Shown piece by piece: positions 1 through 12,400 of a stretch of DNA of 64,000 nucleotides. The position numbers and the translations under genes are program-made. The stretch is from Saccopteryx bilineata. Taxonomy: Eukaryota > Chordata > Mammalia > Chiroptera > Emballonuridae. The stretch lies in NCBI RefSeq assembly GCF_036850765.1, contig NC_089492.1, positions 68,696,982 to 68,760,981 of the forward strand. Reading direction: 5' to 3'. A model generated the notes under the pieces. It worked only from the letters and a program-made list of their open reading frames with translations, was not told the origin of the DNA and ran no database searches. Position 1 is the stretch's first letter. The number at the start of each line of letters is the position of its first letter.

Positions 1-2300
1 TGATATATTCTATTAGGTAGAAAATTAAGACGAGAAGGAAAAGATCCTCACTTAGTCCGGGGGCTTAGTGTCAGCCCCCAACAGGGTCTGAGATTAGAAG
101 GCCAGTCCATCCCCCCCTCCTGCATGAGGATATTTTCTCCTTACAACTGCCAAGATGGCAGGCAGAACACTGTCAGAGTTGGATATTTACAGTTAGAATT
201 TTACTCAGCCACACACCATAAGAGGAATATTGCTCATAAAAAGGACTTTCCAGAGAATCTAGTGAGTTTCAAATGGCATGTTTTAGGCATTGTTAGTTGC
301 TTTATTTGACCTGAAATGAGCAGTCTAATTTACTCGGTAGAAATATGGAATGGTCATGAGAGTTTTCAGGCATTATTTAAACCAAATAATTAACATAAAG
401 GCAATACTTAGTGAAAAATTAAGTGGTTAAGGAGAGTTAATGCAAATTGGAAAGAGAGAAGACTGAGGGATGTCTCAGGAACTCAGTACTTTATCAGGAC
501 AAAGGGTGGGAAAGAGTATGATGATAGTAGTTGATGAATGGGGATGTCGATGAGAAGATTTCACCTAAAAGAGCGAATTTCTTTCTTAAGTAAGCCTCCA
601 ACTGGATTAATTTGTGGTATAGAAAGTGACAGAAACAAAATATCAGGGGTATTGACTAGATTAACCAGGTTATATTTTAGGGAAGCCAATCCAATAAGCA
701 TCTAGCTTTACGGCAGGTAAACATTTGCTCTACTTCTTTTGATCTTGAGAGTTTTTAGAGAAAACAGATCTATAATTTAAAAAACTGAAGCAGCCAGTGT
801 TATAGGTCCTAAACCCTACAAGAGACATCCACTTCCAAGTTAACTTATCTTTGAACTTTTTAAAGAAAGGATGGAGTTGGGGAGATTCAGACACTAAGAA
901 GGATCTCTGAGGATCTTGCTTAAATGAATGATGAGTCAAATTGGTGATGACAGATTAGAGACAGTTGTAGTATTCCAAATACTCGGTTGGGAGCCTGTAA
1001 TAATGGCTCTGTTCACGGGGTGCCATCAGAAGGTTCAGTATTCTCAGGCTCCATGTTAAATCAGAGAGTTTACCCTAAGAGTCTCCCTGACTGGAAGGCT
1101 CCTCCCCTTCGCATTCTGTAGTGTAGCAATCAATTCTTTGCCTATGTCCATGATAATATGTGTCATAGCAATTTGGTCATTATGTGCGATGGGAGGGTAA
1201 GTGGTAGAAGAAAGCCGTACCATTTCAATGGCCCAAGGGAGCTGCCTGTCAGGGGACAATTATTATAGTCCCGGGAGGGAACGCAATCTATGGGTTTTTT
1301 AATTTGTTTCCAGTAAATATTTGCTGATTCAGCATTGAGGGGGACCGTGATCACTATTATGAGGAGTTTGAAGGACTTTTGTGAAGTGAGGCTTCAACTA
1401 TCCCTGTTTGGGAGAGTCTTTATGTGGGCCATTCATAAACCCTGAATGCAAAAATTAACAAACAAACAAACAAGCCCTGAAATAATAACAAGCAAGGTAA
1501 ATGAAAAATTTAAATCAAAATAATAACAAAGACTATATTTAAAAGCTAGAATTAATATAAATAGTGTAAGAAAACTCTTAAAGGGGTAAGGATGTGTCAC
1601 ACTAGGGAAGACCAAGATGCAATGTAGATGAAAACAGAGAGGTCAAAGGTAAGAAAGCTCTACCAGAAAATTAGAAAAATAACCAACTAAGTGGACAGTT
1701 ATTAAGAAGCAAAAAAAGCACTAAGTTAGACAAAAGAGTAAAAATTGCAAGAAAGACAAAGGAAACAAAATAAATGAATATTTCACAAAATGGTACAAAT
1801 CAGAAGTTAAAAGATGAAAAGGATAAGAAGGATGCAAATGTTTACAAAATTTAAGAGACTAAGGGATTTTTAAAAAGGCAGGAACAAAAAATGAAAAGGC
1901 CTAAGGAATTCTTGGGTTCAGTGTTCTTTTTTCAGGGCAATGCGGGGGTACCCCTCAGCTTGAGATCCCCACCCATGTCCTCAGGGAGGAGATTCAAGTG
2001 CAGAGAGCAAGCCCCTGGCTTCTCTAGCTTACCTTACATTGAGAACCCTGGCTGCTGTGACCCTCTAAAAATGTCCAGGCAATGGTATGACAGCATCAAG
2101 TTCCCCGTGCTCCATACAAAGGTAATAAAGCAGTCAGGAGGGAAGGTATAGGCACAGTTTCTGAAAACACCATGGCAGCCTGTGTGTGCCATCAATCTTC
2201 ACTGACTCCGCAGTTTCCGTCTCTGTACTGATTTGCCGCTATGGGGTTTGGAGGGAGGCACTGAGCTGTCCACAGTCCAGGAGAAGAAGGGAGGAAGAAG
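1..2300. other. Unique AT-rich DNA, no recognised gene
   Basis: No exon with clear splice context, no known repeat end and no RNA gene is visible here. The longest frames are under 90 codons. Two overlapping minus-strand frames at 1056-1354 could be parts of one frameshifted coding relic, but I do not recognise the protein; see the finding. An (AAAC)n-like run lies near 1456-1471. The block could hold a very old transposon that I cannot name. Confidence 0.5.
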
Positions 2301-2304
2301 AGAA

Positions 2305-2500
2305 TGCATACGTATTGGGCACTTACTCTGTATCAGGCATGGTCCTGGGAATGTTACTATGCTCTTTCTTTTGGCCTTTACCCTGTCTTATAAGGTAAAT
2401 ATTTAATGCCAGTTTTGAGGATGATGAATTGAAGGCATAGAGAAGTCATATAATTTGCTCAGTACTACATCCAGGAGTAGAAATGTGACTCTGAAACCCT
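2305..2500 (-). repeat. MIR SINE relic
   Basis: The plus strand reads like the reverse complement of MIR: 'gggcacttactctgtatcaggcatggtcctgg', then a low-identity core with 'gaggatgatgaattgaaggcatagagaagtcatata', matching the MIR segment that normally reads as gaggaaactgaggcacagagaggt. MIR is an ancient, inactive tRNA-derived SINE shared by all mammals. The copy is heavily diverged and has no target duplication left. Identification is by recall of the consensus, not by alignment. Confidence 0.75.
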
Positions 2501-2760
2501 TGGATTTTTTACCATGCCATGCAAACTGTGAAGAGATCTTGATCAGGGCTACTTCATGCTCCTTTAAGAATGACGAGGAAGCCAGTGAGAATGGAGGTTT
2601 TCCACTGAAGCCAAGCCAGGGTGTCAGAACACATCTGCCTGGCAATCCTGGTTAGTGTGAGGGCAAGGCTGAGCAGGCCTAAGAGCACAGCTCTCCACCT
2701 GCCAGGGAGGGGAAGGCCTCCAGCTGTGGGAAAGTAGCAGAGAGACTAGGAGTCCGGCTG

Positions 2761-2925
2761 GCAATGGTTCTCAGAGTGGCCACCAGCATTGGCACCATGT
2801 GTGAGCTTGTCAGAAATGCAAAGTCTCAGGCCCCACTTTACCTATGGAATTTGAATATCTGGGCATGAATATAGGAAACTGAGCAAGCTCGTTAGGTGTT
2901 TTTTAAGCACAATAAAGTTTGCAAG
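2761..2925 (+). mobile_element. MER5-like (hAT-Charlie) DNA transposon relic
   Basis: The phrases 'atggttctcagagtgg', 'agcttgtcagaaatgcaaa' and 'tctcaggccccacttta' follow the order of the MER5 family, old non-autonomous hAT-Charlie elements of placental mammals. The right inverted repeat is not clear, so the end is approximate. It is long dead and carries no coding capacity. Confidence 0.65.
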
Positions 2926-2929
2926 CCAT

Positions 2930-4489
2930 TACTGTAGTGGGACCAAGGAGTTGGATGTGGGATTTGGAGGCATGTGGGATTTAAAGGAGGCTTAGGATTG
3001 GGGCAAAAGATGGAAAGTAGATGAGACTCTGAGCAAGTGAACAAAATGAGAGATGGAATTTGGTGGGAAGAATAAAAAAAAATTAGGCCCTGTGATGATG
3101 GGACAGTTGTGGGACTGGGAAATGGCCTGTAGTGAAGATCATGTTTGAATGCTCCCAGGTAGGAGCAGCTGAGTGGGCACTTTGCTTCCTTAGGCTTAGG
3201 TATGGTGGGGCTGTTGCCACTTATCTCAAGGGGTTGCTTTGATGCTACCAGGTAAATTATGCAAACAAAACCAAAAAAATAAACAAACAAAACCACCAAA
3301 AACCAGGGGAAGCTACTTCCCTACTTCCCCTGAGCAAATCCATCTCTACAAGGTTTGTTAGCATGGGCCCTTTGGAAAAGCTATGTCTTTGTTGATCCCT
3401 TATGTGTTTACACGACAGTTTCTTTGCCTGTGGATACTTTACATTCTCCAGTCTTGACTGGGTTGGGAAGAATGTTTGCCAACCTGCTTGATCAGCTTTT
3501 CTAGGAAACATAGGATGTTTTGGGCTCTTTCTCTGTGTTATGTCTGCGTTATGGGGTCAGGGCAACCCCTTCCTTTTCTACTGTCTTGTATTTGGAGACC
3601 TTTGAGCTGGGAATGGGGTGTCTTTCTGGCCAGGTGAATAAGACTAAGACAAGAAGCAGCTGGAAAACAGCATAATTTCATGGGCACTGATTTTATTGTG
3701 GCTGGGAGGGCTGTAATGAGGGGGGACTTTTTAGTTTCTGTAATAGGCTCCTCTAGATGGACGGTGGGAGAGAAAGGAAAATCAAACAAGCAGCCTGTTC
3801 TCTTGCCCCGGGCTCCATAATTTGCCTTTTACTTTCTGTATTTTCATATCTGAGTCTGAAAAGCAGAGGACCAAAACAATCAGCAACAGATGTCCTCGCA
3901 CAATCTGCACGGTACATGAATTCAGTTAGCATGCAAATTGTCCTCCTAGGGCGATTCCAGGGGACTGCTGAAAAGACAGCAGGCCTGCTTTGCAAAATAG
4001 ATAGAGGGCATGATTAAAATGTCTGGATCCAATCATATGTTTAATTACAATTCCTTTTTTATCTCAACTACAATGACTGGTAGCTATTATGACACAATAT
4101 TGAAAATGTGTATGACGCATGGTGGCACTTGGAAGGCTGATAGGTGGTCTGTGTTTGATCAAAATGATCAAAGCTCCTTGCCATGGTGAGCCCCTGCTCC
4201 TTCTCTCTCATCTGATCCACTTAGATGAGCAAAATATGATTTACAGGAGACAGTTGATGTGATTTTCATTCCCCAAGACCAGCAGTGTCATTTTTGCACT
4301 GTTTTCCCTGAAAATAATGGAAGCTTGACAATGCTTATAAACCCACAGTGACACATCATACTCGGAGGTGTCTGCAAGGCCTCACTCAGGCTTCAGTCTG
4401 AATTTATACTTGTGTGTTCACACACTTCGAGATTGTATTATTGGTACAATCAGAAAAAGACAAAAAAAATCTTAAAAGCAGAGAAGAGA
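2930..4489. other. Unique DNA with a candidate conserved non-coding block
   Basis: No gene is seen. From about 3750 to 4200 the sequence looks less decayed than its surroundings and is rich in developmental transcription-factor-like words: an octamer-like 'atgcaaat' near 3931, homeodomain-like 'ttaattac' near 4041, and an inverted pair of TCF/LEF-like words at 4154-4173. This is a guess from base composition and motifs only; conservation cannot be measured here. Confidence 0.3.
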
Positions 4490-4559
4490 AACTCTTTAAA
4501 AATTTTTTTTATTAATTTTAATTTATTATGTTCACATAGATTCAAGTGTCCCACTGAAT

Positions 4560-4640
4560 ATAACTCCCTCACCCCCCACTCCCGTGACCCCCATTACACC
4601 CCTTTTGCCCCCCTCTCCCTAACTCCCTCCTTCTTTCCCT
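4560..4640 (-). other. LINE-1 3'UTR polypurine tract (C-rich on this strand)
   Basis: Runs of C on the plus strand (accccccactccc, tgacccccatt, gcccccctctccc) are the complement of the G-rich tract that LINE-1 elements carry in the 3'UTR and that can fold as a G-quadruplex in the RNA or DNA. It occupies the expected place between the ORF2 end and the 3' terminus. Confidence 0.6.
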
Positions 4641-4879
4641 CTGTGATTTGCTGTCCTGTTATCTGTATTTATGTGTTAAGTATATATAATTTCACTAATC
4701 CCTTCACCTTCTCTGATCCCATCTGCTCATCCCTCTTTCCTCTGACAGCTGTCCCTCTGGTCCCTGTGACCCTGCCTCTGCCTCTATTCTGTTGCTAAGT
4801 TCACTTTGTTCATTAAATTCCACATATAAGTGAGATCATATGATATTTGTATTTCTCTGCTTGGCTTATTTCACTTAGC

Positions 4880-7800
4880 ATAATAGTCTCCAGGTCCATC
4901 CATGCCATCACAAAAGGTAAGATTTCCCCTTTTCATGGCTGTGTAGTATTCCATTGTGTGTATGTATCACTGCTTTTTAATCCACTTGTCCACTGATGGA
5001 CACTTGGGCTGTTTACAGATCTTGGCTATTGTAAACAGTGTTGCAATGAGCATGGGGGTGCATATGTTCTTTCAAATCAGTGATTTGGTATTCTTAGGAT
5101 ATATTCCTAAAAGTGGGATATCTGGGTCAAAAGGCAATTTCATTTTTTAATTTTTTGGGGAAACTCCATACTGTTCTCCACAGTGGCTGCACAAATCTGC
5201 ATTCCCACCAGCGGTGCAGGAGGGTTCCCTTTTCTTCATACCCTGGCCAGCAGTTATTGTGTATTGTTTTGTTAATGAGTGCCATTCTGACTGGTGTGAG
5301 GTGGTATCATGGTATGGTTTTAATTTGCATTTCTCTGATGATTAGTAACAAACATTTTTTCATATGCCTATTAGCCATCTGTATGTCCTCTTTGGAGAAA
5401 TGTCTATTCAGTTCCTTTGCCCATTTTCTAATTTGATTGTTTACCTTTCTGATGTTGAGTTTTAGAAGTTCTTTATAAATTTTGGTTATTAACCCTTTAT
5501 CAGATGTATTGGCAAATATGTTCTCCCATTGTGTGGGTTGTCTTTTTATTTTGTTCATGGTGTCTTTGGCTGTGCAAAACCATTTTAGTTTGATATAGTC
5601 CCATTTGTTTATTTTGTCCTTTATTTCACTTGCCCGTGGCAATAAATCGGCAAAAATATTGCTACGAGAGATGAAGAGTTTACTGCCTGTGTTTTCTTCC
5701 AAGATGTTTATGGTTTTGTGACTTACGTTTAAGTCTTTTACCCATTTTTAGTTTATTTTTGTGAATGGTGTAAATTTGTGGTCTAGTTTCATTTTTTTTT
5801 GCATGTACTTTTCCAATTTTCCCAACACCATTTATTAAAGAAATTGTCTTTACTCCATTGTATGCTCTTACCTCCTTTGTCAAATATCAGTTGACCATAA
5901 AGGCATGGGTTTATTTCTGGGTTCTCGTTCTATTCCATTGATCTCTTCACCTGTTCTTATGCCAGTACCAAGCTGTTTTGATTACCATGGCCTTGTAGTA
6001 TAACTTGATATCAGGAAATGTGATGCCTCCCACTTTATTCTTCATTTTCAAGATTGCTGAGGCTATTTGTATTCTTTTTTGGTTCCATATAAATTTTTGG
6101 AATATTTGTTCTATATCTTTCAAGTATGCCATTGGTATTTTAATAGGAATTGCACTGCATCTATAGATTGCTTTGGGAAATATAGACATTTTAAAGATGT
6201 TTATTCTTCCTTGAACATGGTATATGCTTCCACTTGTTTGTATCTTTTTTTATTTCTTTTTTCAATATCTTATAATCTTCCAAGTATAAGTCTTTTATCT
6301 TCTTGGTCAAATTTACTCGTAGGTACTTTTTATTGTTGTTGCAATAGTGAAGGGGATTGTTTCCTTAAGTTCTCTTTCAGACAGCTTATTGTTGGGTATA
6401 AAAATGCCACTGATTTCTGAATATTAATTTTTATATCCAGCCACCTTGCTGAATTCATTTATCAGGTCTAATAGTTTTTTTTACTGAGACTTTAGGGTTT
6501 AGTATGTACAGTGTCATGTCATCAGCAAATAATGATAGTTTTACTTCTTCGTTTCCAATTTGGATGCCTTTTATTTCTTCTTCTTGTCTGATTGCTGTGG
6601 CTAAGACTTCCAGAACTATGTTGAATAAGAGTGGTGAAATGGGGCACCTCTGCCTTGTTTTTTATCTTAAGGGGATTGCTTTAAATTTTTGTCCATTGAT
6701 AATGATGTTGGCTGTGGGTTTGTCATAGATATCCTTTATCATGTTGAGGTATGTTTCCTGTATTTCCACTTTGCTGAAAGTTTTGATCGTAAGTGGGTAC
6801 TGAATTTTATCAAATGCTTTTTCTGCATCTGTTGATATTATCATGTGATTTTTATCCTTCTTTTTGTTTATATGAGGAATCACATTGATTGATTTGTGAA
6901 TGTTCCACCAGCTTCCCCCAAAATAAATACCACTTGATCATGATGTATTATTTTTTTCTTGTATTGCTGGATCTGGTTTGCTAATATTTTGTTTAGAATT
7001 TTAGCATCTAAGTTCATCAGAGATTTGGCCTATAGCTTTCTCTCTTTGTAGTGTCTTTTACCTGGTTTTGAAATGAGGATAATGCTTGCTTCATAAAAGA
7101 AACCTGGAAGTCTTCCCTCCTCTTGAATATTTTGAAATAGCTTGAGAAGGACAAGTGTTAGTTATACTTTGATTATATGGTAAAATTTACCTGTGAAGCC
7201 ATCTGGTCCAGGACTTCTGTTTGCTGGTAGTTTTTTTGATAACTATTTCAATTTCATTTGTTGTAATAGGTCTGTTTAGATTTTCTGATTCTTCCAAAAT
7301 GAGTTTTGGAAGATTGTTTATTTCTAGGAATTTATCCATTTCACCTAGGTTGTCCAATTTTTTTGGCATATAGATCTTCATAGTATTTTCTTACAATGCT
7401 TTGTATTTCTGCAGTGTCAGTTGTTACTTCTCCATTTTTATTTTTAATTTTATTTATTTGAATACTCTTTTTTTTTCTTGATGAGTCTGGTTAAAGGTTC
7501 ATCAATCTTGTTTACCTTTTTTTTTTTTTTGTATTTTTCTGAAGCTGGAAATGGGGAGAGCCAGTCAGACAGACTCCTGCATGCGCCTGACCGGGATCCA
7601 CCCGGCACGCCCACCAGGGGCGACGCTCTGCCCACCAGGGGGCGATGCTCTGCCCCTCTGGGGCATTGCTCTGCCGAGACTAGAGCCACTCTAGTGCCTG
7701 GGGCAGAGGCCAAGGAGCCATCCCCAGTGCCCGGGCCATCTTTGCTCCAATGGAGTCTTGGCTGCGGGAGGGGAAGAGAGAGAGACAGAGAGGAAGGAGG

Positions 7801-9032
7801 GGAGGAGGGTGGAGAAGCAAATGGGCGCTTCTCCTATGTGCCCTTGCCGGGAATCGAACCCAGGTCCCCCGCATGCCAGGCCAATGCTCTACCACTGAGC
7901 CAACCAGCCAGGGCCTTGTTTACCTTTGTAAAGAGCCAGCTCTTGATTTCATTGATCATCAGTATTTTTTTTTAGCCTCTATGTCATTTATTTCCACTCT
8001 GATATTTATTATTTCCTTCCTTCTACTTCCTCTGGGCTTTATTTGTTGTTCTTTTTCTAGTTCTTTTAGATGCAGGGGTAAGTTGTTTATTTGACCTTTC
8101 TCTTGCTTCTTAAGGTATGCCTGTAAGGTAGAACTTAAGGTATGAACTTCCCTCTCAGGACTACTTTTGCTGTATCCCATAAATTTTGAGTTGTATGTTC
8201 ATTTTCATTTGTTTCAAGGAAGTTTTTTATTTTTTCCTTTATCTCATTGTTAACCCTTTTGTTATTTAATAACATGCTATTTAGCTTCTAAGTGTTTGAA
8301 TGTTTTTCAGTTTTTCTATTGTAGTTGATTTCTAGTTTCATGCCATTGTGATCAGAGAAGATGCTTGATATGACCTCAGTCTTCTTAAATTTATTTAGAC
8401 TTGTTTTGTGTCCTAACATGTGGTCTATCCTAGAGAATGTATCATGAGCACTTGAAAAGAATGTATATTCTTCTGCTTTGGGGTGAAAAGTTCTGAAGAT
8501 ACCAATTAAATTCAGTTGATCTATTATGTCATTTAAGGCTGCTGTTTTTTTGTTAATTTTCTATCTGGATGATCTATCCATTGATGTTGGTGGGGTATTA
8601 ATGTTCCCTACTATTATAGTATTGCTGTCGATCTTACCCTTTATGGCCATCAAAATCTGCTTTATATATTTAGGTGCTCCAATATTAGGCACATAAATAT
8701 TTACAATGGTTATATCCTCCTGTTGTTTTGCTTCCTTTATCATTATATAGTGACCTTCTTTATCCCTTACTAAAGCCTTTGTTTTAAAGTCTATTTTGTC
8801 AGATATAAGTATTGCTACCTCAGCTTTTTTAAATTTCCATTTGCATAAAATACTCTTTTCCATCCCTTCACTTTTAGTCTATGTGTATCTTTTGTTTTGA
8901 GGTGGGTCTCTTGTAGACAGCATATGTATGGGTCCTGTTTTTTATCCACTAGCTACCATATGTCTTTTGATTGGAGCATTTAATCCATTTACATTTAAGG
9001 TTATTATTGATATGTAGTTGTTTGTTGCCATT
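4880..9032 (-). pseudogene. LINE-1 ORF2 (endonuclease / reverse transcriptase), broken
   Basis: ORF2 encodes the endonuclease and reverse transcriptase used for target-primed reverse transcription. The initiator codon lies near 9032, where the minus strand starts MATNNYISII. Surviving frames at 8561-8863 (endonuclease), 7959-8180, 7187-7381, 6662-6883 (palm region with [10 protein letters not shown]), 5947-6189, 5680-5883 and 5307-5702 line up in the correct order but change frame or stop between each other. The SINE at 7520-7914 splits the linker between endonuclease and reverse transcriptase. No functional product is possible. Confidence 0.9.
7520..7914 (-). mobile_element. tRNA-derived bat SINE, long type, nested in LINE-1
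   Basis: The tRNA-like head lies at the right end (reverse complement of 'ggccctggctggttggctcagtgg', with a B-box-like 'ggttcgattcccgg') and the A-rich tail at the left as a poly-T run. A body of about 320 bp contains the reverse of 'gcgcccatttgcttctcc' and a short repeated 'cccaccaggggc' segment. A perfect 13-bp target duplication, cttgtttaccttt, flanks it at 7507-7519 and 7915-7927, inside LINE-1 ORF2. The A and B boxes are well kept, so the copy is fairly young. The same type recurs at 42457-42850, 52591-52950 and 54597-54883. Confidence 0.92.
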
Positions 9033-9094
9033 TTATTCTTTAAATCTACAATCCTCATTTTCTCAATTTCTTTTTTTCCTTTGCTCTTTTTACA

Positions 9095-9400
9095 GAAGGC
9101 CCCTTAACATTTCTTGCAGTACTGGTTTGGTTATAATGAATTCTTTGAGTTTTTTTTTTGTCTGGGAAGCTTTTTATTTCTCCTTCAATTTTAAATGATA
9201 GTCTTGCTGGATAAAGTAGTCAGTTGTAGGTTCTTGTTTTGCATCACTTTGAATATTTCTTGCCATTCCCTTCTGGCCTCCAGTGTTTTTGTTGAAAAGT
9301 CATATGTCATCTTTATGGGGCTCCTCTGTAGGTAATTAACTGTTTTTCTCTTACTGCTTTTAGCATTATTTCTTTGTCTCCTAACTTTGGTACTTTAATT
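9095..9400 (-). pseudogene. LINE-1 ORF1 C-terminal fragment
   Basis: Compared with the full-length LINE-1 at 38843-45199, this block is the complement of the last third of ORF1 (the RNA-binding C-terminal domain, with the conserved stretch ending in a run like MLQEMLRG). Upstream of it the coiled coil and the start of ORF1 are missing, and the sequence passes directly into 5'UTR-like DNA. At the join, 'ggtactttaattatgatgt' occurs twice, at about 9389-9407 and 9429-9447. Confidence 0.75.
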
Positions 9401-9449
9401 ATGATGTATCTTGGTATAGACCTCCTTGGGTACTTTAATTATGATGTGT

Positions 9450-12400
9450 CTTTTTGAGAAAGATGGGCTCAGTGGTACTGACCTCCAGGACACCTGTTTT
9501 CCTTTTTCTAGGAATGCTTCTTGAGGGTACAACTTTTCCTCCTGTTGTCTGTGAGTATTGAATGCAGTTGGTACTTTTATTGGAATGGTTATTCTTTTAG
9601 GCTGTCTTGCTCTAAGGGTCAACCTTGATCAGGTATATTACATACTGTGCAATGTCTGTCTTGTTGGGTGTATTTATTCTCTACAGTATCTGGTGCCTGC
9701 TAGACTCGTCCTTTGGGCATGCTGCTTGTATAGCTAGCTGAGTCTGGGGTTGGTGATATCTGCCTACTACCAACAGTTGTGTTGGTTCTAGATCTTCTTG
9801 GGTTGGCATCAGCTGTTGTTTGTAACCTGCTGTGGGCTACTTTTCTGCAGCTTCTGTTCTTTTCACTGTTTGTGTTTTTGTTTTCTGTGCCTGGGTAGTG
9901 TTGCAGGGGCCAATCTATGTATAAAGATCAGCTTCCTCCTGTTTAGAGATGACAGGAGCTCCATAAAAGCCCCAAACTCTGTAAGATTTGCCTTCACTTT
10001 TCAGCTGCTCCACCTCCCCTTGCAGCTATCTGGTCCTCCCACAGAGTCTTCTGTAGAAAGACTGTAGTGTGGATACAGACTTACCTCACCCTACCAAGCC
10101 CTCTGCAGGTTGCAAGCTTGTTGGTTTAGGGCAGCTGAGGTTGGGAGTACAATGTCAGTGGGACTCCCTACTTCACGGGTCTTGGTCAGGAGCTCAGTAC
10201 AGGGAATGTGGCCTCTACTCCAAAGCCTATTCCCTCAGCCACTGCTGGATACTCACATTTTATTTCTCCCTAGCAAGGTGAGCCGCAGGTTCAGATTGAG
10301 TGTGGCCAACAGTCCCCTCTGCAGAAGTTCTTACAGCATGTGATACCCTGGTCTCAGGGAGCAAGACTGAGAGAGTCCCCTTCTGGAGCTGACTGTGCCC
10401 CCCCCCAAAGTTGGCTAAGCCCCTCGACCACATCCACCAATAAGCTTACAGGGACCCACACATTAAATGTCCATGCTCCAAGCCTCTCTCCCTTCCCCCA
10501 GTGGAATCTAGCCCAGCAGGGCAGGATAGCCAGCACCTAGGCTGGCTGACTGTGAAGCTCCACCCTATCCAATGCACATGAGCTGCTGTGCTGGTGCTGA
10601 TCACAGAGAGTGAAATTCACCTCAGCTGGGCCAGGTATGATGCGCCCTTCCTTTGGATACCACTCTAGCAAGGGTTGTTAGGTCCTGACCTGATGCTCTC
10701 CTCAACTGTGCACTGATGTGCCAGCCCTGGGCCTCCCTGGCAGGAACCCAGCGCAGACCAGTGAGAGACACTCTAAGAAAGCCCTCAGCAACCTTCTTGG
10801 AGCTATAAACAATCAAGAGTTTGTGGCTGCCTGTGCTGGGCCCAGGTGCATATGGAAATACCAAGCTGCACACCTAGGCTGGCTTTTACTCACACTGGTC
10901 CTGCGGGAAGGTCCGCTTAAAAGGCCAAGGTTCCCTGAGTCCTGCCTCCTGCAGCCTCTGTCTGCTGGCTGCTTGTTGGGCTCAGCCACTGAAAAAACCT
11001 CTGCTAGAGTCTAGAGCAGGCATGGCCAACAGTTTTTGACCCCGAGCCAGATTAGAAAGCAACCTTTTTTACGGGCCAGATAAAATATTAAAATTAAAAA
11101 ATGTTAAATACAAAAATGATTTGCTTAAGTAAACAATATTTTATTATGTAATTTGTTTATGAATAAATGTGAGTGAAAAAAATTTTAATATACAATATTA
11201 TTTTAATAAAAATATTACATATATAAATATCCAAACTGTATTGCAATCAATCAAAACAATATTTAATTAATAGAATGAGCTTGAAGGGGTTATATTGCAA
11301 ATAAAACAATTATTTCATTTTACAAACAGCCTGGACACGTTTTCAGTTATCAACTGCAGCTATTGTCTATGCTACAGTGCCACTTGATTCAGCACACTTG
11401 ACCACAAAAATAACGAATTGTTTGACTTTGGGTGCGCACTGGCAAACTCCGCCTAAAATAATGTGGGTTTCACATCGCTGCTAAATGTCAAACAGTTCAT
11501 ATTGAGTACAGACAAGTACAAAAGTTATAAATCTTTATAATGAAATTTTTTTAAAAAATAAAGAAGTGTCATGAATCCATTCGACCAATTATTGAAAGTT
11601 AACCCTAGATTTGTCACATGCAGAATTCTTTTCTGCATTATCACTATCTTCTTAAATAGCTCGATTTCCAATAATCAAAGACGCTTCTGCTTCTGAGTAG
11701 CTGAGATTTTAAAGTAGCAGAGAATATTAAAAATGTAATCGCAGGCCACATAAACTCATTAGGTGGGCCGGATCTGGTCTGCGGTCCGTATGTTGGCCAT
11801 GCCTGGTCTGGAGCCTGTGGCAATTCAGGGATTAGAAAGGGTGGTGGGTGTGGTGCCACCCCTAGCCCCAGGTATCAGTCTGTCCAGACTTTTTTCACAG
11901 ATCTCAGTAGGGTGTGACCCCAGGAGTCTGGTGGCTGTGGCCTCTAAGACCCAGAAGTGTGGTCTGCCTGCAATCTGGACAATTTCCAATGAGTCTCCTG
12001 TGAGGTGGAATTATCAGTCTTAGACTCAGGAGCATGGGGGAGTGAGGAGAAGTTCCAGCCTCAACACCAGAAAACTGAGTCACTGATGTCTCCCTACCTC
12101 CTGGCCTCTCAGCATAACCCAGTAGCCATGATTGGAGCAGGAGAGACTCCTGAGGGCGGAGCTCTTGCTTTTCCCCAGGTTGGTGCCACTCAGAGGGGAC
12201 TGCTCCACCCAAGAAAGATGGTGACTGCAGTATTGGAGAATGACTCAGCACAGGGGTTCATGTGGCCATCCCCCACAGTGTCTCTCCCTGGGCCTTCAAC
12301 TTTATACTCTCCTCATGCAACCCTAGTCCTTTTACTTCTCCCTCCACTAGAACCTCAGGTAAGTGACTATGAACAAAATTTTCTGTGCAGGCCCTTTAAG

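Noticed and set aside
2892..3299. 135-codon minus-strand frame
   Set aside because: Low-complexity composition (Pro/Ser/Leu rich), no start or splice context, no known domain.
7478..7975. 165-codon plus-strand frame
   Set aside because: It crosses the nested SINE and its two junctions with LINE-1; SINEs are not coding.
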